Assembly: GCA_947044405.1 (NCBI GenBank)
Contig: CAMRHE010000018.1
Coordinates: forward strand, 2,418,001-2,482,000
DNA length: 64,000 bases
Source of the DNA: Leptodactylus fallax
Lineage: Eukaryota; Chordata; Amphibia; Anura; Leptodactylidae
Reading direction: 5' to 3'
Below, in pieces: positions 21,488 to 33,767 of this stretch; the first letter of the stretch is position 1; each line of letters begins with the position of its first letter. The notes beneath the pieces are model-generated. The model was not told the origin of the DNA, did not search any database, and saw only the letters and a list, made by a program, of their open reading frames with translations. The position numbers and the translations under genes are program-made.

Positions 21488-22729
21488 ATTGACACTAGAG
21501 ATGAGCGAATAGAAGCTGACGAAGTGAAATTCGATCCGAATTTCATGAAATATTCGATTGGCATCAAATGCAGATTTCCTCATACTTCGTGGTAACGAAT
21601 CGCATTTTTTCCTAAAATGGCTGTTGCACATGTTAGGACATAGGGCAAGGAACTCTGGGAACGTCGTATCACCCACAATGCCATGACTGCAGTCAATCAG
21701 CAGCCAGCCAGCCCTGTGATGTCACAGCCCTATAAATACCCTCCGCCATCTTGGATTCAGGCATTTTCCAGTGTACTTAGTGCAGGGAGAGATGTCAGCA
21801 GGTGCTAGGGAAAGTGGTAGAAAAGATTTGAAAAAAAAATAAGTGGCTTATTCGCCGCTGTGTGTTAAAGGGAGAAAATTACAGGCATTTTTGCCATGCA
21901 TTAGTGGCAAAAGCAAAGGATTGTTATACATTAATCTCTGCAGTTATCAGTTATAATGCCTTTTCTTGGTGTTTATTAGTGGAGAAAAAATAAGTGGCTT
22001 ATTCGCCATTGTGTGTTGAAGGGAGAAAATTACAGGCCTTTTTGCCCTGTATTAATTTCATTTTCATTTACCTATTTGATTTAACAGTATATCAGACAGA
22101 GATGCGACAGGCCCTGCACAGGGGAGTGGCACAGGCCTAAATGTTTCTGACGCAGGCAGAGGTCACAGCAGAGTAAGGGGGTGTGGCAGCAGGGACCACT
22201 TCCAGAGTCCTGAGCTCCCAGTGTCAGCTAGCAATCGTTACTTGACCAGCAACCCAGCAGTTCTAAAATGGTTGACTCAGTTATCTACTTCATCCCAAGT
22301 CACATCAGACAGCCCCAGCCAAGAGTCGGTGGGTTAGTCAGACACAACCCTTAGTTGGCATGGCCTGGGGGCAGGCCCTGCGCCCTCACCTGTCCTCAAC
22401 CTGCCTCTGTCCTTTTCTGTTCCCTCAGCATGAGAAGTACTTTATGCTGTGGGCTCAGCTCCACTATACAGCGAGGACAAGCTACTAGAGGACAGTCAGC
22501 AGTTACTGCCCAGCCAAGATCTATAGGAGACATCCGCCGTTTCCTACTGTAGGCGGGTAAGTAGTGATGAGGAGAGTGGCATGGGAACTGGTGTTGCAAG
22601 CGGTCAGGCTCCTGGCTCAGAGACCGTTGAGGAGGACATCAGTGACGTACAGACAGTACTCGAAGATGATGTAATTGGGAGCCAGGTGACAAAGGGGTTT
22701 CATCATCATCGGGAGAAGAGGGTGGCAGC

Positions 22730-23467
22730 TTGTTCATGAGGCAGCGGTGGAGCCAACAAGTCGGTAACGTGGCCAGTAGTCAGCAGGGTGGCAGCAGTGG
22801 GAGGTCGGGAGCCAAACGTGCCTGGGGTAGACCACCCGCTTCGCAGGAGCCTACCTGCCCGGAAAGCAGTGGTGCAGGGGTTCACGGAGGCAGTGGCGGT
22901 AGCAGTCAGTTATTGCGGAGTGTTGGGGGTAAAATCACCTACTTAGCGGTGTGGCAGCTTTTTGTTAAGCCGCCAGGGGAGTTGAACATGGCCATATGTC
23001 GAATCTGTGGGCAGAAGCGTGGCCAGGGTGCCAATGTTGGCACCACAGCCCTGTGTCAACATATGCAGCGTCACCATAAAGTGGCTTCAATGTGGTGGTC
23101 CAGCCTGCCGCAGCAACTGCTGCATCACCCAGTGGCACGCACCCCATTTCAGGCAGTCAAGGCTCCACCACCTCAGCCGAAGAAAGCTGTGTGTCCTTCC
23201 CAACACCTGCTGGTCCAGATGCTCCTGCTCCTTCTCCTCCTTAGTCAGTCATTACGTCAGCAATCGATTACCGAAGCGATTTCGAGAGAGACAACAGTAT
23301 GTGTGCACCCATCCAATGGTGCAGAATCTGAATGTGCTCCTGTCCAAGTTGCTGGTGCTGCAGTCCCGCCCTTTCCAAGTGGTGGACTCTGCACCTTTCA
23401 GAGAACTGATGGCGTGTGCCGAGACGAGGTGTAGAGTCCCAAGCCATCATGACTCCATGACTGGGCC
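22730..23467 (+). pseudogene. hAT transposase remnant, BED zinc finger
   Basis: The open frame 22730-23434 (234 aa) has a BED-type finger at residues 74-116. It has the aromatic pair V74-W75 and F78, then C90-x2-C93, then H111 and H115 or H116. BED fingers bind DNA at the N-terminus of hAT transposases and ZBED proteins. After about residue 130 the homology moves to another frame (open from 23007), where VLQSRPFQVVDSAPFREL lies at 23357-23410. At least one frameshift therefore separates the two parts. The RNase H-like catalytic domain that should follow is missing. The Gly/Ser-rich start before the finger is typical of this family in frogs, as far as I recall. Not functional. Confidence 0.7.
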
Positions 23468-23946
23468 ACTATTTTGCCTTTTTGGCCTGGTTGACATCAT
23501 CATTAATTTGACCCTTCTTCTGATCTGTCAGAAGGAAGGAAAAATGAGACACACAACGGATCATGTCTGTGTAGCAGCTGTAAGGCCTGTATGGTCCCAT
23601 CAGAATTGGCTTATGATTTGGTAGCCAAAAGCAGGAGTGGGTACAAAACACAGAAGACATGCAAATATTCCATTCACGTGTCATCTCTGTTTTGGATCCA
23701 CTCCTGTTTTTTTTTTTTTTTTGGCATCAGCAATACTGATGGATTACTGACCAAATCCTGACCAAGTGAAGGCGGATGCTCAACAGACAGGATCTGTTTT
23801 TTGGGGGGGTTATTGTTCTGACAGGTCAGAGGAAGGGCAAAATAATCAGTGACGTCAACACAAACTTACTGCTGACACCCTCTCCACTCTGTCAGGGGGG
23901 CTCTACTTGTATAAGCATTTAATAGAACAGGTTCTGTAGATATCTA

Positions 23947-24382
23947 CAGTTGTGCTAAAAAGTTTACATACCTCAGCAGATTTTTTTGTTTTTTGGAACA
24001 TCAGTGGTGGAGGAAAGATGCAACAGTCTGTCTGGATCCCAGAAACTCACTCAGCTTTTATGCACACACACTAATTACAAGCAAACAGGTCACAGATGTT
24101 ACCTTTAGTAGCCATTCAAACCCCTTTGTGTCAACTTCTGGGCATGTTATCAGGCCAAAATCACCAGGGTATGTGAACTTTTGAACAGGGTCATTTTGAT
24201 GTTTTTGGTTGCCATTATGATTTAAAAAGAGAAAACACCGAAGTTTGACAATAAATGTCTTCAACCTACCACTAACCATGAGTGGAGAAAAAGTTTTTGT
24301 GTTATCATTCATATTCTCTGAAAAAAGGCCAAAAAAAAAAAAAAAAAATATTCCGGGGTATGTAAACTTTTTAGCACAATTG
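23947..24382. mobile_element. Tc1-type MITE
   Basis: TA at 23945-23946 and 24383-24384. Termini CAGTTGTGCTAAAAAG and CTTTTTAGCACAATTG are inverted repeats with one mismatch. 436 bp, non-coding. It lies inside the hAT element and is therefore younger. Confidence 0.85.
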
Positions 24383-24671
24383 TATGTAGAATCAGCAGAC
24401 GAGGGTGTAAAAGGAGTGCACTCTTTCATGCTATAGTAGGATCTTGGGCCTCTGCACGGTTCTTTATACCTGGCACTAACATCGACCTGTAAGGCTGAGT
24501 TCACACTTGAGTTAGTTGGTCAGTTTTGGCCCTGTAACTGGACAAATAAGTGAAGTGTGCAGTGGTTCTAAGAGCGACATCTGTCATGTGCATGTCATAC
24601 TGACTCACAGTATTGTTTCACTACCACAGGAGACTCCCTATGCGTTTTACTGCAAGGCACAGTGTTATATA

Positions 24672-25820
<1,149 letters not shown>

Positions 25821-25972
25821 TACCACTATACAGGCTCTCTGCAGCCAGGAAATAGCTGTTTTAATTTGGCGATTCGCCACAAATTAATTCGGATCGAATC
25901 AAATCATATCAGAAAATTCGACGAAGTGGCCGAATTGAATTTTTGAAAACTTTGCTCATCCCTAATTGACAC

Positions 25973-26750
25973 CCCTTGTTCAGCCAATCAACAGAACCCA
26001 AAAAATGTCAGAAACATCTAAAAAAACAACCAAAAAAAAAACCCCATGTTGGACTATGATGACTAGGGCCCACCAGTAAAATTCATACTGGAGGCCCATT
26101 ATACAGCTATATGCACATATTACCTGACAATCTTTCTCAGATTTAAATGTTTTTAAAGTAAATTTCTGCCTACCCTTGCCTCAAATTATTTCTGTCCATG
26201 GACTAGGGCCCTCTAAGCTCTGTGAGCCAGAGATATGTGCCCACGCAGCAGCAAGATGCTGCAAAATAATTGGTGAATAGTGCCCCTGCAGTGTGATTGA
26301 GAAGGATACTGGTTGGCCTCAGTCTACATCTAGATGTCATCTTAGCCACACAGTGTTTCTGGTGAGCTGGGGGTCATCTCATTCAGGTGCTCATCAGGCA
26401 TTCATTCATCTGTTCCCCTGAGGGTCAGTCCAAGCGTGTCTCTTTCATCCTCCTTTGACAGACTGTAAGGTAGCTGGCTGTAGCAGGACTCCACTTCCTC
26501 TGCCCTGACTGTAGTGGGACACAAATATTGACCAAAATCCACTCCATACTAATTCTCCAATAGAAAATAGACGAGAAAAGGAGTAAAATAACACCACAGT
26601 TCTTCACAGGATTTACAAAACTATTTAAAAAACATTCAGAAAATCCTGCAGTTTGACAAATGGTGTTAAAAGTTGAGGCCAATCAGCAGCTTCAGTGGAA
26701 GGGATCCGAGATGTCACAGCTGGCGAGGAGGTATACATTTTAAGAAGTCA
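25973..26750. other. Unclassified DNA
   Basis: Mixed sequence, with no gene or clear repeat boundary. Confidence 0.35.
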
Positions 26751-26875
26751 CTGGAGCAGGGGGACTGGACCGTGCTGGAAGGACACCGGAGCACCAGGGA
26801 CAGGTATGTTTTTTTTTTTATTTTTTCACCTGTCCCGGCCTATTTTAAAAATCATTTTTTTGCAAGGACAACCTC
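26751..26875. repeat. Right part of a TTAA element
   Basis: CACCTGTCCCGGCCT followed by AAGGACAACCTC and TTAA (26876-26879) matches the right end of the elements at 37347-37699 and 38292-38644. The left end is not clear. Confidence 0.5.
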
Positions 26876-26879
26876 TTTA

Positions 26880-27226
26880 AAGACTGAGCCAATTTCCGTT
26901 TTTGCATATCTGTTTTTTCTTCTTCACGTTCCAAGAGCCATAATTTTTTTTTTTCTTTTTTAAGCTCACAGAGTCATAAGATGGCATATTGTTTGTGGAA
27001 CAAATTGTACTTTGTAACGGCACCACTCAATATCTCGAGCAATGTACTGAGAAGCTGAAAAAAATTCAGAATGAGGTGGAATTATAAAAAAAAATACGCA
27101 TTTGAGCCCATTTCTTATAAGTTTAATTTTTATGGCATTAACTTTGTTGTAAAAATGAATAGCCTAAAAATCTCAAGGCTATAGGAAATAATCAAACTTG
27201 TATCAATACACTACATATAATATACT
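26880..27226. repeat. Interior fragment of a TTAA-type repeat
   Basis: ACAAATTGTACTTTGTAA (near 27002) with AATGTACTGAGAAGCTG (near 27041) recurs as a close relative at 62002-62060. Non-coding. Confidence 0.5.
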
Positions 27227-27234
27227 ACCTACAA

Positions 27235-27389
27235 CAGGGGTCAGCAACCTTCGGCACTCCAGCTGCTGTGAAACTACAACTCTCAACATGCTCCATTCAC
27301 TTCCATAGTTCTAAGAACAGCAGAGCAAGTATGCATGCTGGGAGTTGTAGTTTTACAACAGCTGGAGTGCCGAAGGTTCCCTACCCCTG
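27235..27389. mobile_element. hAT MITE, 155 bp palindrome
   Basis: ACCTACAA at 27227-27234 and 27390-27397 is an exact 8-bp duplication. Termini CAGGGGTCAGCAACCTTCGG and CCGAAGGTTCCCTACCCCTG form long inverted repeats. The centre holds AACTACAACTCTCAACATG and its complement. Confidence 0.88.
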
Positions 27390-27848
27390 ACCTACAAGGA
27401 TAAACACCAAAAATAAATACCAAAAACACAAAGCATAATAAAAAAAATATGAAATAATCATGTGACTCATTAATAAAATTTATCATTAAAAACATTAAAA
27501 ACACAAAAGGTAGAGGTTGTGGTCCAGACAAACAACAAAACCACTAATTCATATATAAATTCATGTGGGGATACAACAATAAATAAATGCTACATGATAT
27601 CATTGAAACTAAACATGTAAAGGTGCACAATCTAATGAAAGGTGCACAATCTAATGAAATCACATGAATTTCATGATTATATAGTGCAAATATGCAAAAA
27701 AGAAAAATAAAGTGCACCGTGCCAGCTGACTAAGTGAAATATAGCAGAAATACAGGGGTGCATCTCTAATGAGGCGAAGTGAGGCGGCCGCCTCAGGCGG
27801 CACTATCCGTGACTGTTTGGAGGGGCAGCATTTTTACTATTTATTTAA

Positions 27849-28718
27849 CCACTCCAGTACCGGGCCAATTTCTGGTCCAGGACCAGACACATTTTCGGGT
27901 TTTTTTGTATGTACGGTTTTGAGGGCTGTAACATTTTTATCATATGTGTTATTCAACTAATTTCTGCGTCTTTTTTCGGTGACGCATAGGGCTTTATTTT
28001 TATGCTGTTTTTATTTTCACATGTGTTTTAATTTTTTTTTTTTATATTCGGGAAAATATAAACAAAAGAGGAGGGAAAACGTGTCTGTTTTTCACTTTAT
28101 TTATTTTTTATTTAATAACACAAAGTGCTACAAAAAAACTTTATAAAATAGTTTTTCCTCTCCTTTACAGTAATTTTAATTTTTTATGGTGTCGACCGGG
28201 GTGGGGCTATGACCTCTAATAAGGGCATTTTATTGGCGTATTATTTTATTTATTTTTTAATTTTTTATTTATTTATTTATTTATTTTCACTTTTCTATTA
28301 ATTTTTTATTTTTTATTTTATTTTTTTTTTTTTTACATTGTGTCATAATAGACCTCTGGGGACATCTGATCACTTTTTTTTTCTTGGGGAGGCTGATTTC
28401 TCCTGTAACTGGGGCTGGTACATTTAGCCCCAGTTGCAGGAGGAATACAGCCTCCTGCACGTTACTTGCACCTTACTATAGAGCCGATCTGGGTCCTGTA
28501 GGACCCAGCAGCTCTTGCAGATGCTGATCCCGGTGGATCACATGACCGCTGGGTCAGAGGACGGCCGCAAGATGGCGGCACCCATAGCGCTGTATACAAG
28601 GCAGGGAAGTTACAGCCAGCTCCCAGTTTCAGTAGCTGCATGAACGTACTGGTACGTCCTAGCAAAACTAGACAATCACCCATTGGACATATATAGTCTA
28701 TGGGCAGTACGGAAGTGG
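27849..28718. mobile_element. TTAA-flanked element nested in the composite repeat
   Basis: TTAA at 27845-27848 and 28719-28722. Termini CCACTCCAGTACCGGGCC and GGCAGTACGGAAGTGG are imperfect inverted repeats. 870 bp, T-rich interior, non-coding. TTAA targeting fits piggyBac or Kolobok. Confidence 0.75.
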
Positions 28719-29095
28719 TTAATCTAAACCAGCCCAAGACAAGCCGCTTTAAAAAAAAAAAAAAACGAGCGGGACCTGTCCTGGGCTGGCTTAGGAGACG
28801 TCTGCTTCTCAGCACAGGCGGCGATTGTATGACATCATCATGCCTCCTGCACTGAGATGCAGACGTCCTATGCGCGGGTCAAGAAGAGGAGGCGACAGCT
28901 CCATCAAGGGATCGCAGTATAACTTTTTTTTTTTTAATAGGCTGTTACCTGCTGGAATAACCCCAGCAGGTAACGGGCCCTATTTACTTACCTATCCCCA
29001 CTCCTGCTCATGGTCACCTCCGCTTTCCCTTCTGTTATAGGACGTGAATCCCAACAAATACCACTAAAGACCCCAGAGTATAATAATAGTTCAAG

Positions 29096-29320
29096 GGTGA
29101 ACCACTATGGGGCATAATACCGTGTGCAGGGGCCACTATGGGGAATAATACCTTGTGCAGGGGCCACTGTGGGACATTATACTGTGTGCAGGGACCACTA
29201 TGGGACATTATACTGTGTTCAGGGGACACTGTGGGGCATAATACCGTGTGCAGGGGCCACTGTGGAGCATAATACCGTGTGCAGGGGCCACTATGGGGCA
29301 TAATACTGTGTGCAGGTGGA
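29096..29320 (+). repeat. 32-bp minisatellite, about 7 units
   Basis: Units of the type GGGGCATAATACCGTGTGCA plus GGGGCCACTGT. Related to the 31-bp unit at 9417-10460. Confidence 0.9.
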
Positions 29321-29998
29321 GCCTCCCAGAGTGCTACTGCTTTTAGTGTTTGTCTTTTGTGCCTCTGGGTTATGTTGGTATGTCCCGTATTCTATATTCT
29401 ATGTTATATGTCATTATTATGCAGCTTTTCCTTTAGTTTCTCCCCCCAGTTGTTCAAACCTTGCCTTGGTTTAGCCTTGGCCAATCACAGGCCACTGGGT
29501 GGGGTTGTGGAAGACCTATGTCTTCTGGGTGTCCGTTGAACCTCCGTCAAGTGGAAGCACTGAGCCTGTGCGTTCATGTTGGACTGTGCAGAGGTACTTG
29601 TCATACAGTACTGAGACTGGGCCTCAATGGTTGCCTACACAGCCTCCAGGATGATTATTATCAGCCCCAGGCTCAACTAGAGACAGTCCTGAGAAGGGAG
29701 TGTAGCTGTCTGGAGTATTGTACATTATCGGAATAGTTGAAGGAGAAGTCTGCCATAGAGCCTGTAGTATCCCTGGGCACCCTCCTAGAACCAAGGCTGG
29801 GGGATTGGACACTGTACTACTACCCCCATTTGGAAGCTGCCGCTGTACCTGTTTCCAATTGTTGCAATAAAACTGTTCCTTCAACTGTTACCACTGGCTG
29901 CCTGAGTTGTGCCTGCATTACTATCAGGGCCCTTCCGTCCACCACCACACCGGCTCAGAGAGGAGAGGTCCCCTCTCCAACTTGAAGCTCCCCAGGCG
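29321..29998 (+). other. LTR-like or transcript-like segment with AATAAA
   Basis: Unlike the flanking minisatellites, this is mixed-composition sequence with AATAAA at 29866-29871, some 130 bp before the next repeat. It could be a solo LTR or a captured transcript end. No TG...CA boundaries or target duplication could be fixed. Open frames on both strands lack known domains. Confidence 0.35.
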
Positions 29999-30830
29999 AA
30001 ACTACTACCACCACCTTCCGGTAGTGCTGCAGGACCCCCTCGACGGTGTCCGGCCCAGGAGTGGGGCTGGAGTGTTTGGTTGAGTGTGCTCGGCCTAGCA
30101 GGTGGCACATAATCCGCCACTACAACTCCCATCCTCCGGTCTCCTCCATCTGGGTTGCGGCACAGGGACCACTGTGGGGCATGATATCGTGTGCAGGGGC
30201 CACCGTGGGGCATAATATCGTGTGCAGGAACCACTGTGTGGCATAATACTGTGTGCAGGGGCCTCGGTGTGGCATAATACTGTGTGCAGGGACCACTGTG
30301 GGGCATAATACCATGTGCAGGGGCCACCGTGGAGCATAATACTGTGTGCAAGGATCACTGTGTGGCATAATACCATGTGCAGGGGCCACTGTGGGGCATA
30401 ATACCGTGTGCCAGAGCCATTGTGGGGCATAAACTACTACCACCACCATCCGGTAGTGCTGCAGGACCCCCCTTGATGGTGTCCGGCCCAGGAGTGGGGC
30501 TGGAGTGTTTGGTTGAGTGTGCTCAGCATAGCAGGTGGCACATCATCCGCCACTACAACTCCCATCCTCCGGTCTCCTCCATCTGGGTTGCGGCACAGGG
30601 ACCACTGTGGGGCATAATACCGTGTGCAGGGGCCACCGTGGGACATAATATCGTGTGCAGGGACCACTGTGTGGCATAATACTATGTGCAGGGGCCACTG
30701 TGGGGCATAATACCATGTGCAGGAAGCACTGTGGGGAATAATACTGTGTAATACTGTGTGCAGAGGCCACTATGGGACATAATACTGTGAAATACCATGT
30801 GCAGGGGCCGCTGTGGACCATAACACATGT
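29999..30830 (+). repeat. Tandem duplication of a 432-bp segment including minisatellite
   Basis: 29999-30430 and 30431 onward both start AAACTACTACCACCACC. They run through CGGTAGTGCTGCAGGACC, CCGGCCCAGGAGTGGGGC and CATCCTCCGGTCTCC, then into minisatellite units. The copies differ at a few per cent by eye. The minisatellite parts are 30160-30432 and 30592-30830. Confidence 0.85.
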
Positions 30831-30868
30831 CAGGAGGAATCAGGGGCATAATATAAGGGGGCAATTAA

Positions 30869-32040
30869 TTAAAGGGGTTGTCTAGGATAACCACTTTTTA
30901 ATATGAGATTGGCGAAAGTGATAAAAAAAATAAAAAAAAACACCTACTCACCAGTCCCTTGTGCTCCAATGTCTTCCACTGCAGTCTGGTTCTGCTGCTT
31001 CGGTGTTTTCTTTTCAGTAGAAGGGGGACTAAAGGGAGCCCCCAAGCATATTTAGCTATCACCACAGTATTACAGACCATATTACAGCGATAAACAACAT
31101 ACCTTTGTTATGTATGTAACATTTGGAGAAAACCAACTTTGAAGTCTTATGCAAATAAGGCTGTTGGTGCAATGTGTGTGGGTCTTCAGCTCCCTGCTCT
31201 TGCCACTCAGATCCCTCCCTACCATCTTCTTCCTGCTCTACCCCATGCTGTGAGAATTGATCCTCCGACTGCTATGGCGTCACCCATCCATTCATCTTCC
31301 ATCCCATAGGTGCAACGTCATTCCACTTCCAAGGATCTGCATGCCTCCAGTAGAACACTGACCATGTGATGACCTGCAGTATTCCTCAACTAACATACAA
31401 GTGTGCCCGGCCTGTCTTCTCCCAAGATGCCTCAGTGTCACAGTGGATGTTCTCTACCTGAGAACTCATCCTCTTACTGACAAGTGTAATTAGGTGTCAG
31501 TTTGTAGAATTGAAAGGCATCTTCTTTGTTTTGTGGTACAACCCATAGGTGCAACCTCGTTCCACCAAAGGATCAATGAACAATAAAGCTTTCAGAAAAC
31601 AGTAGAACACTGACCTTAATGTGACATAAGCAAATAATACAATGTACAATTCAGTGCAAGACAAACACAATACAACAATTTGACAATAAACCTTTCTATC
31701 ACAGATATGCTGTATGCCCTATTAACTCTGCACTTCTGTCATAGCTGCATGAAACTAGCCATATGTGTGTCCCCACCCCCACCCATAGAAACTCCATGTG
31801 CTGCCATATTGTGCCTTGGTGTATCTTTGTTTTCTGTCAGATTTGGTATGGATCTGACAAAGAAAAGTCCCTCTGTTTGACTATATTTGAAATTGGAGAC
31901 ATAGGGAAGTGAAGCAAGGCCTCATATTCTAAAGTAAGTAAGATCTTTGGGCTCAATATGACTGCTTTTACAGAGCTGTGGTACAGCAATGTAGATGTCA
32001 ATAATACCTCAAACAATGTTTACATTATTTTTGCTAAAAT
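30869..32040. other. Possible TTAA element start, then unclassified repeats
   Basis: TTAA at 30869-30872 followed by AGGGGTTGTCTAGG is a typical left end, but no matching right end was found. The sequence from 31090 (ATACCTTTGTTATG, GCAAATAAGGCTGTTGG) looks like a common interspersed repeat of unknown family. Confidence 0.4.
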
Positions 32041-32500
32041 CTACAAATTTACAGATTTTCAAAAAATTTCAATTTGGGCAGAATCCAAAATTTTGGGAGT
32101 TTGCTACCAACAAACCACTATTATGCTGTGAGGTTTCTTTCTACCCCAGAATATCATAAATGGAAGCCCAAGGGAGGTGTATTTAGGAGACATGATATTG
32201 GCTTGCCTCTCCTGAAGGCAATCACATGCCTCATTGGTACCCCTGACATCACTCAGGAAGTCAGAAGAGGCCTAATGAGGATGGGGACCTATACCAGACA
32301 TGACAACAGAGCATATGAGAGGTGAGCTTGAGTGTTATGCCTATGCACTTCCCCTGGAACTTCACATTTTGTATTCTGGGGTTTAAAGAGACTCATGAAT
32401 ATAATAATAATAGCAGTTTGGAAGCAAAACTGCTGGGTGACCCTCATGAGTCAAGGTTCAAGGTTTGCCCAACACTATTCAGAACCCAAAACTAGACTAA
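32041..32500. repeat. Fragment related to the composite repeat
   Basis: CCACTATTATGCTGTGAGG (near 32112), ATTCTGGGGTTTAAAGAG (near 32370) and ATAATAATAATAGCAG recall the TATTATACTCTGGGGTC hairpin arms of the composite family, but strongly decayed. Confidence 0.4.
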
Positions 32501-33404
32501 CCAGAACCTCACATCTAAAAATCCAAAAAAAAACTAAACAAGGCAATGGAATGAGATCTAAAACATGGGTATTAACACACAATTCTAATTAGTTGTGTAT
32601 AAAATATGTGTTCTACAATTTCTGCAGCGAGTCATTTGTAAAACTAACTTCCAGTTACAGGCGACACCAATAATACAACCATTTTCTTGTTAAAACAATT
32701 GTACCTTTCATTATCTCCAAATGTGTTATAATATTCCCACTTAAAAACCCAAATGAATAGATGAATTACAATGTCACTTATAATCAAATATGCAATGTAT
32801 TGCCATGATAATTAAAACCAATAAGCACAGAAATTTCCTAGAAGAAAATTTCATATAAATGAGTGGCAGAGATTAGAAATATTTATTTTTCATAGCTCAG
32901 TTTAGAATGATGCCAACAGGTATAAATGGAAAGGTTAAAGAAGGTTCTAAAAGTGTATATTATAACAGGTCAATGGAGTAATTGTGTTAATTTAATTCTT
33001 CCTAAACACATTCATTTTTGTATGATAGAAAACAGAAACCCTATTTGTTTGGGATTAATATCCACTCAGGCAATGTGTTTATTTTCCTTGCCTTTGTAAA
33101 CGAGGTGTTTTTGATTGCTGCTCTCAGTAGAACAAACCCTTCAATGTAGATAATGAGACAAATTTCACGTGTAGATTGTGATTGCCTGACCACATCCAGA
33201 CCAGGATGTGTGAATTTCACCTTTATTTTATGTGACCAATTTAAAAAAAAAATATATGAAAAGTTTTCATGTACAAGCATTGAACAGAACTATGTAGGCT
33301 TCAATCTTTAAATGAATAGCATAATGAAAGAACATTTAAAGGAGAGCACAACATAAAATAAAACAAAATGTAGAGAGGACTGATAAAAATAATAAAAAAC
33401 AAAC
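32501..33404. other. AT-rich, apparently single-copy DNA
   Basis: I recognise none of the window's repeat families here. It contains several TAATT and ATTTGCAT-like words. It could hold conserved non-coding sequence, but I cannot show that. Confidence 0.3.
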
Positions 33405-33407
33405 TTA

Positions 33408-33764
33408 GGCTAAAGCCCCATGTGGCGTAAATGCCGCGATTCACCCGCGGCGGAAGCGCCGCGGAAAAAATCGTGGCGTTTTACAGTCGGAGCAAAGTGG
33501 ATGGGATTCTAGTGAATCCCATGCCCACTTTGCAGGAAAAACCGCGGACATGCGGCGATTTCCAAAACCGGCATGGTTTAGCAATTCGCAGCATGTCAAT
33601 TATACCTACGGAAACGCCGGCGGTTTCCCCATAGGTATAATTGAAACAGAAAGTACAGAGAGGAAAACTCTGCAAACTTTCTGTCTAAAAGCACTGCTGC
33701 AAGAACCGCGATGCGATCTCCAGCAGCGCTTTTTTGCTGCGGGACGCCACGTGGGGCCTTAGCC
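33408..33764. mobile_element. MITE of the GGCTAAGGCCCC family, best copy
   Basis: TTA at 33405-33407 and 33765-33767. Termini GGCTAAAGCCCCATGTGGCG and CGCCACGTGGGGCCTTAGCC. The centre is palindromic (TTATACCTACGGAAAC and GTTTCCCCATAGGTATAA). 357 bp, high G+C for this window, non-coding. Best preserved of the copies at 894, 8859, 16349, 19231, 51602 and 57911. Confidence 0.88.
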
Positions 33765-33767
33765 TTA

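Larger units (their letters stand above)
27745..30850 (+). mobile_element. Composite repeat family, copy 1
   Basis: Starts GGGGTGCATCTCTAATGAGG with a GC-rich hairpin (GAGGCGGCCGCCTC). Continues after a nested element at 28723 with CTGTCCTGGGCTGG, then the hairpin GTTACCTGCTGG/CCAGCAGGTAAC (28944-28974), the motif GACCCCAGAGTATAATAAT (29072-29090) and minisatellite arrays. The same order is found at 63060-64000, and the later parts also at 45150-46330. No transposase frame is seen. It may be a large non-autonomous DNA transposon. Its true right end is uncertain. Confidence 0.6.

Noticed and set aside
29881..30449. Long minus-strand frames (up to 156 codons)
   Set aside because: They run through minisatellite units and a duplicated segment; the repeated residues follow the 32-bp period.
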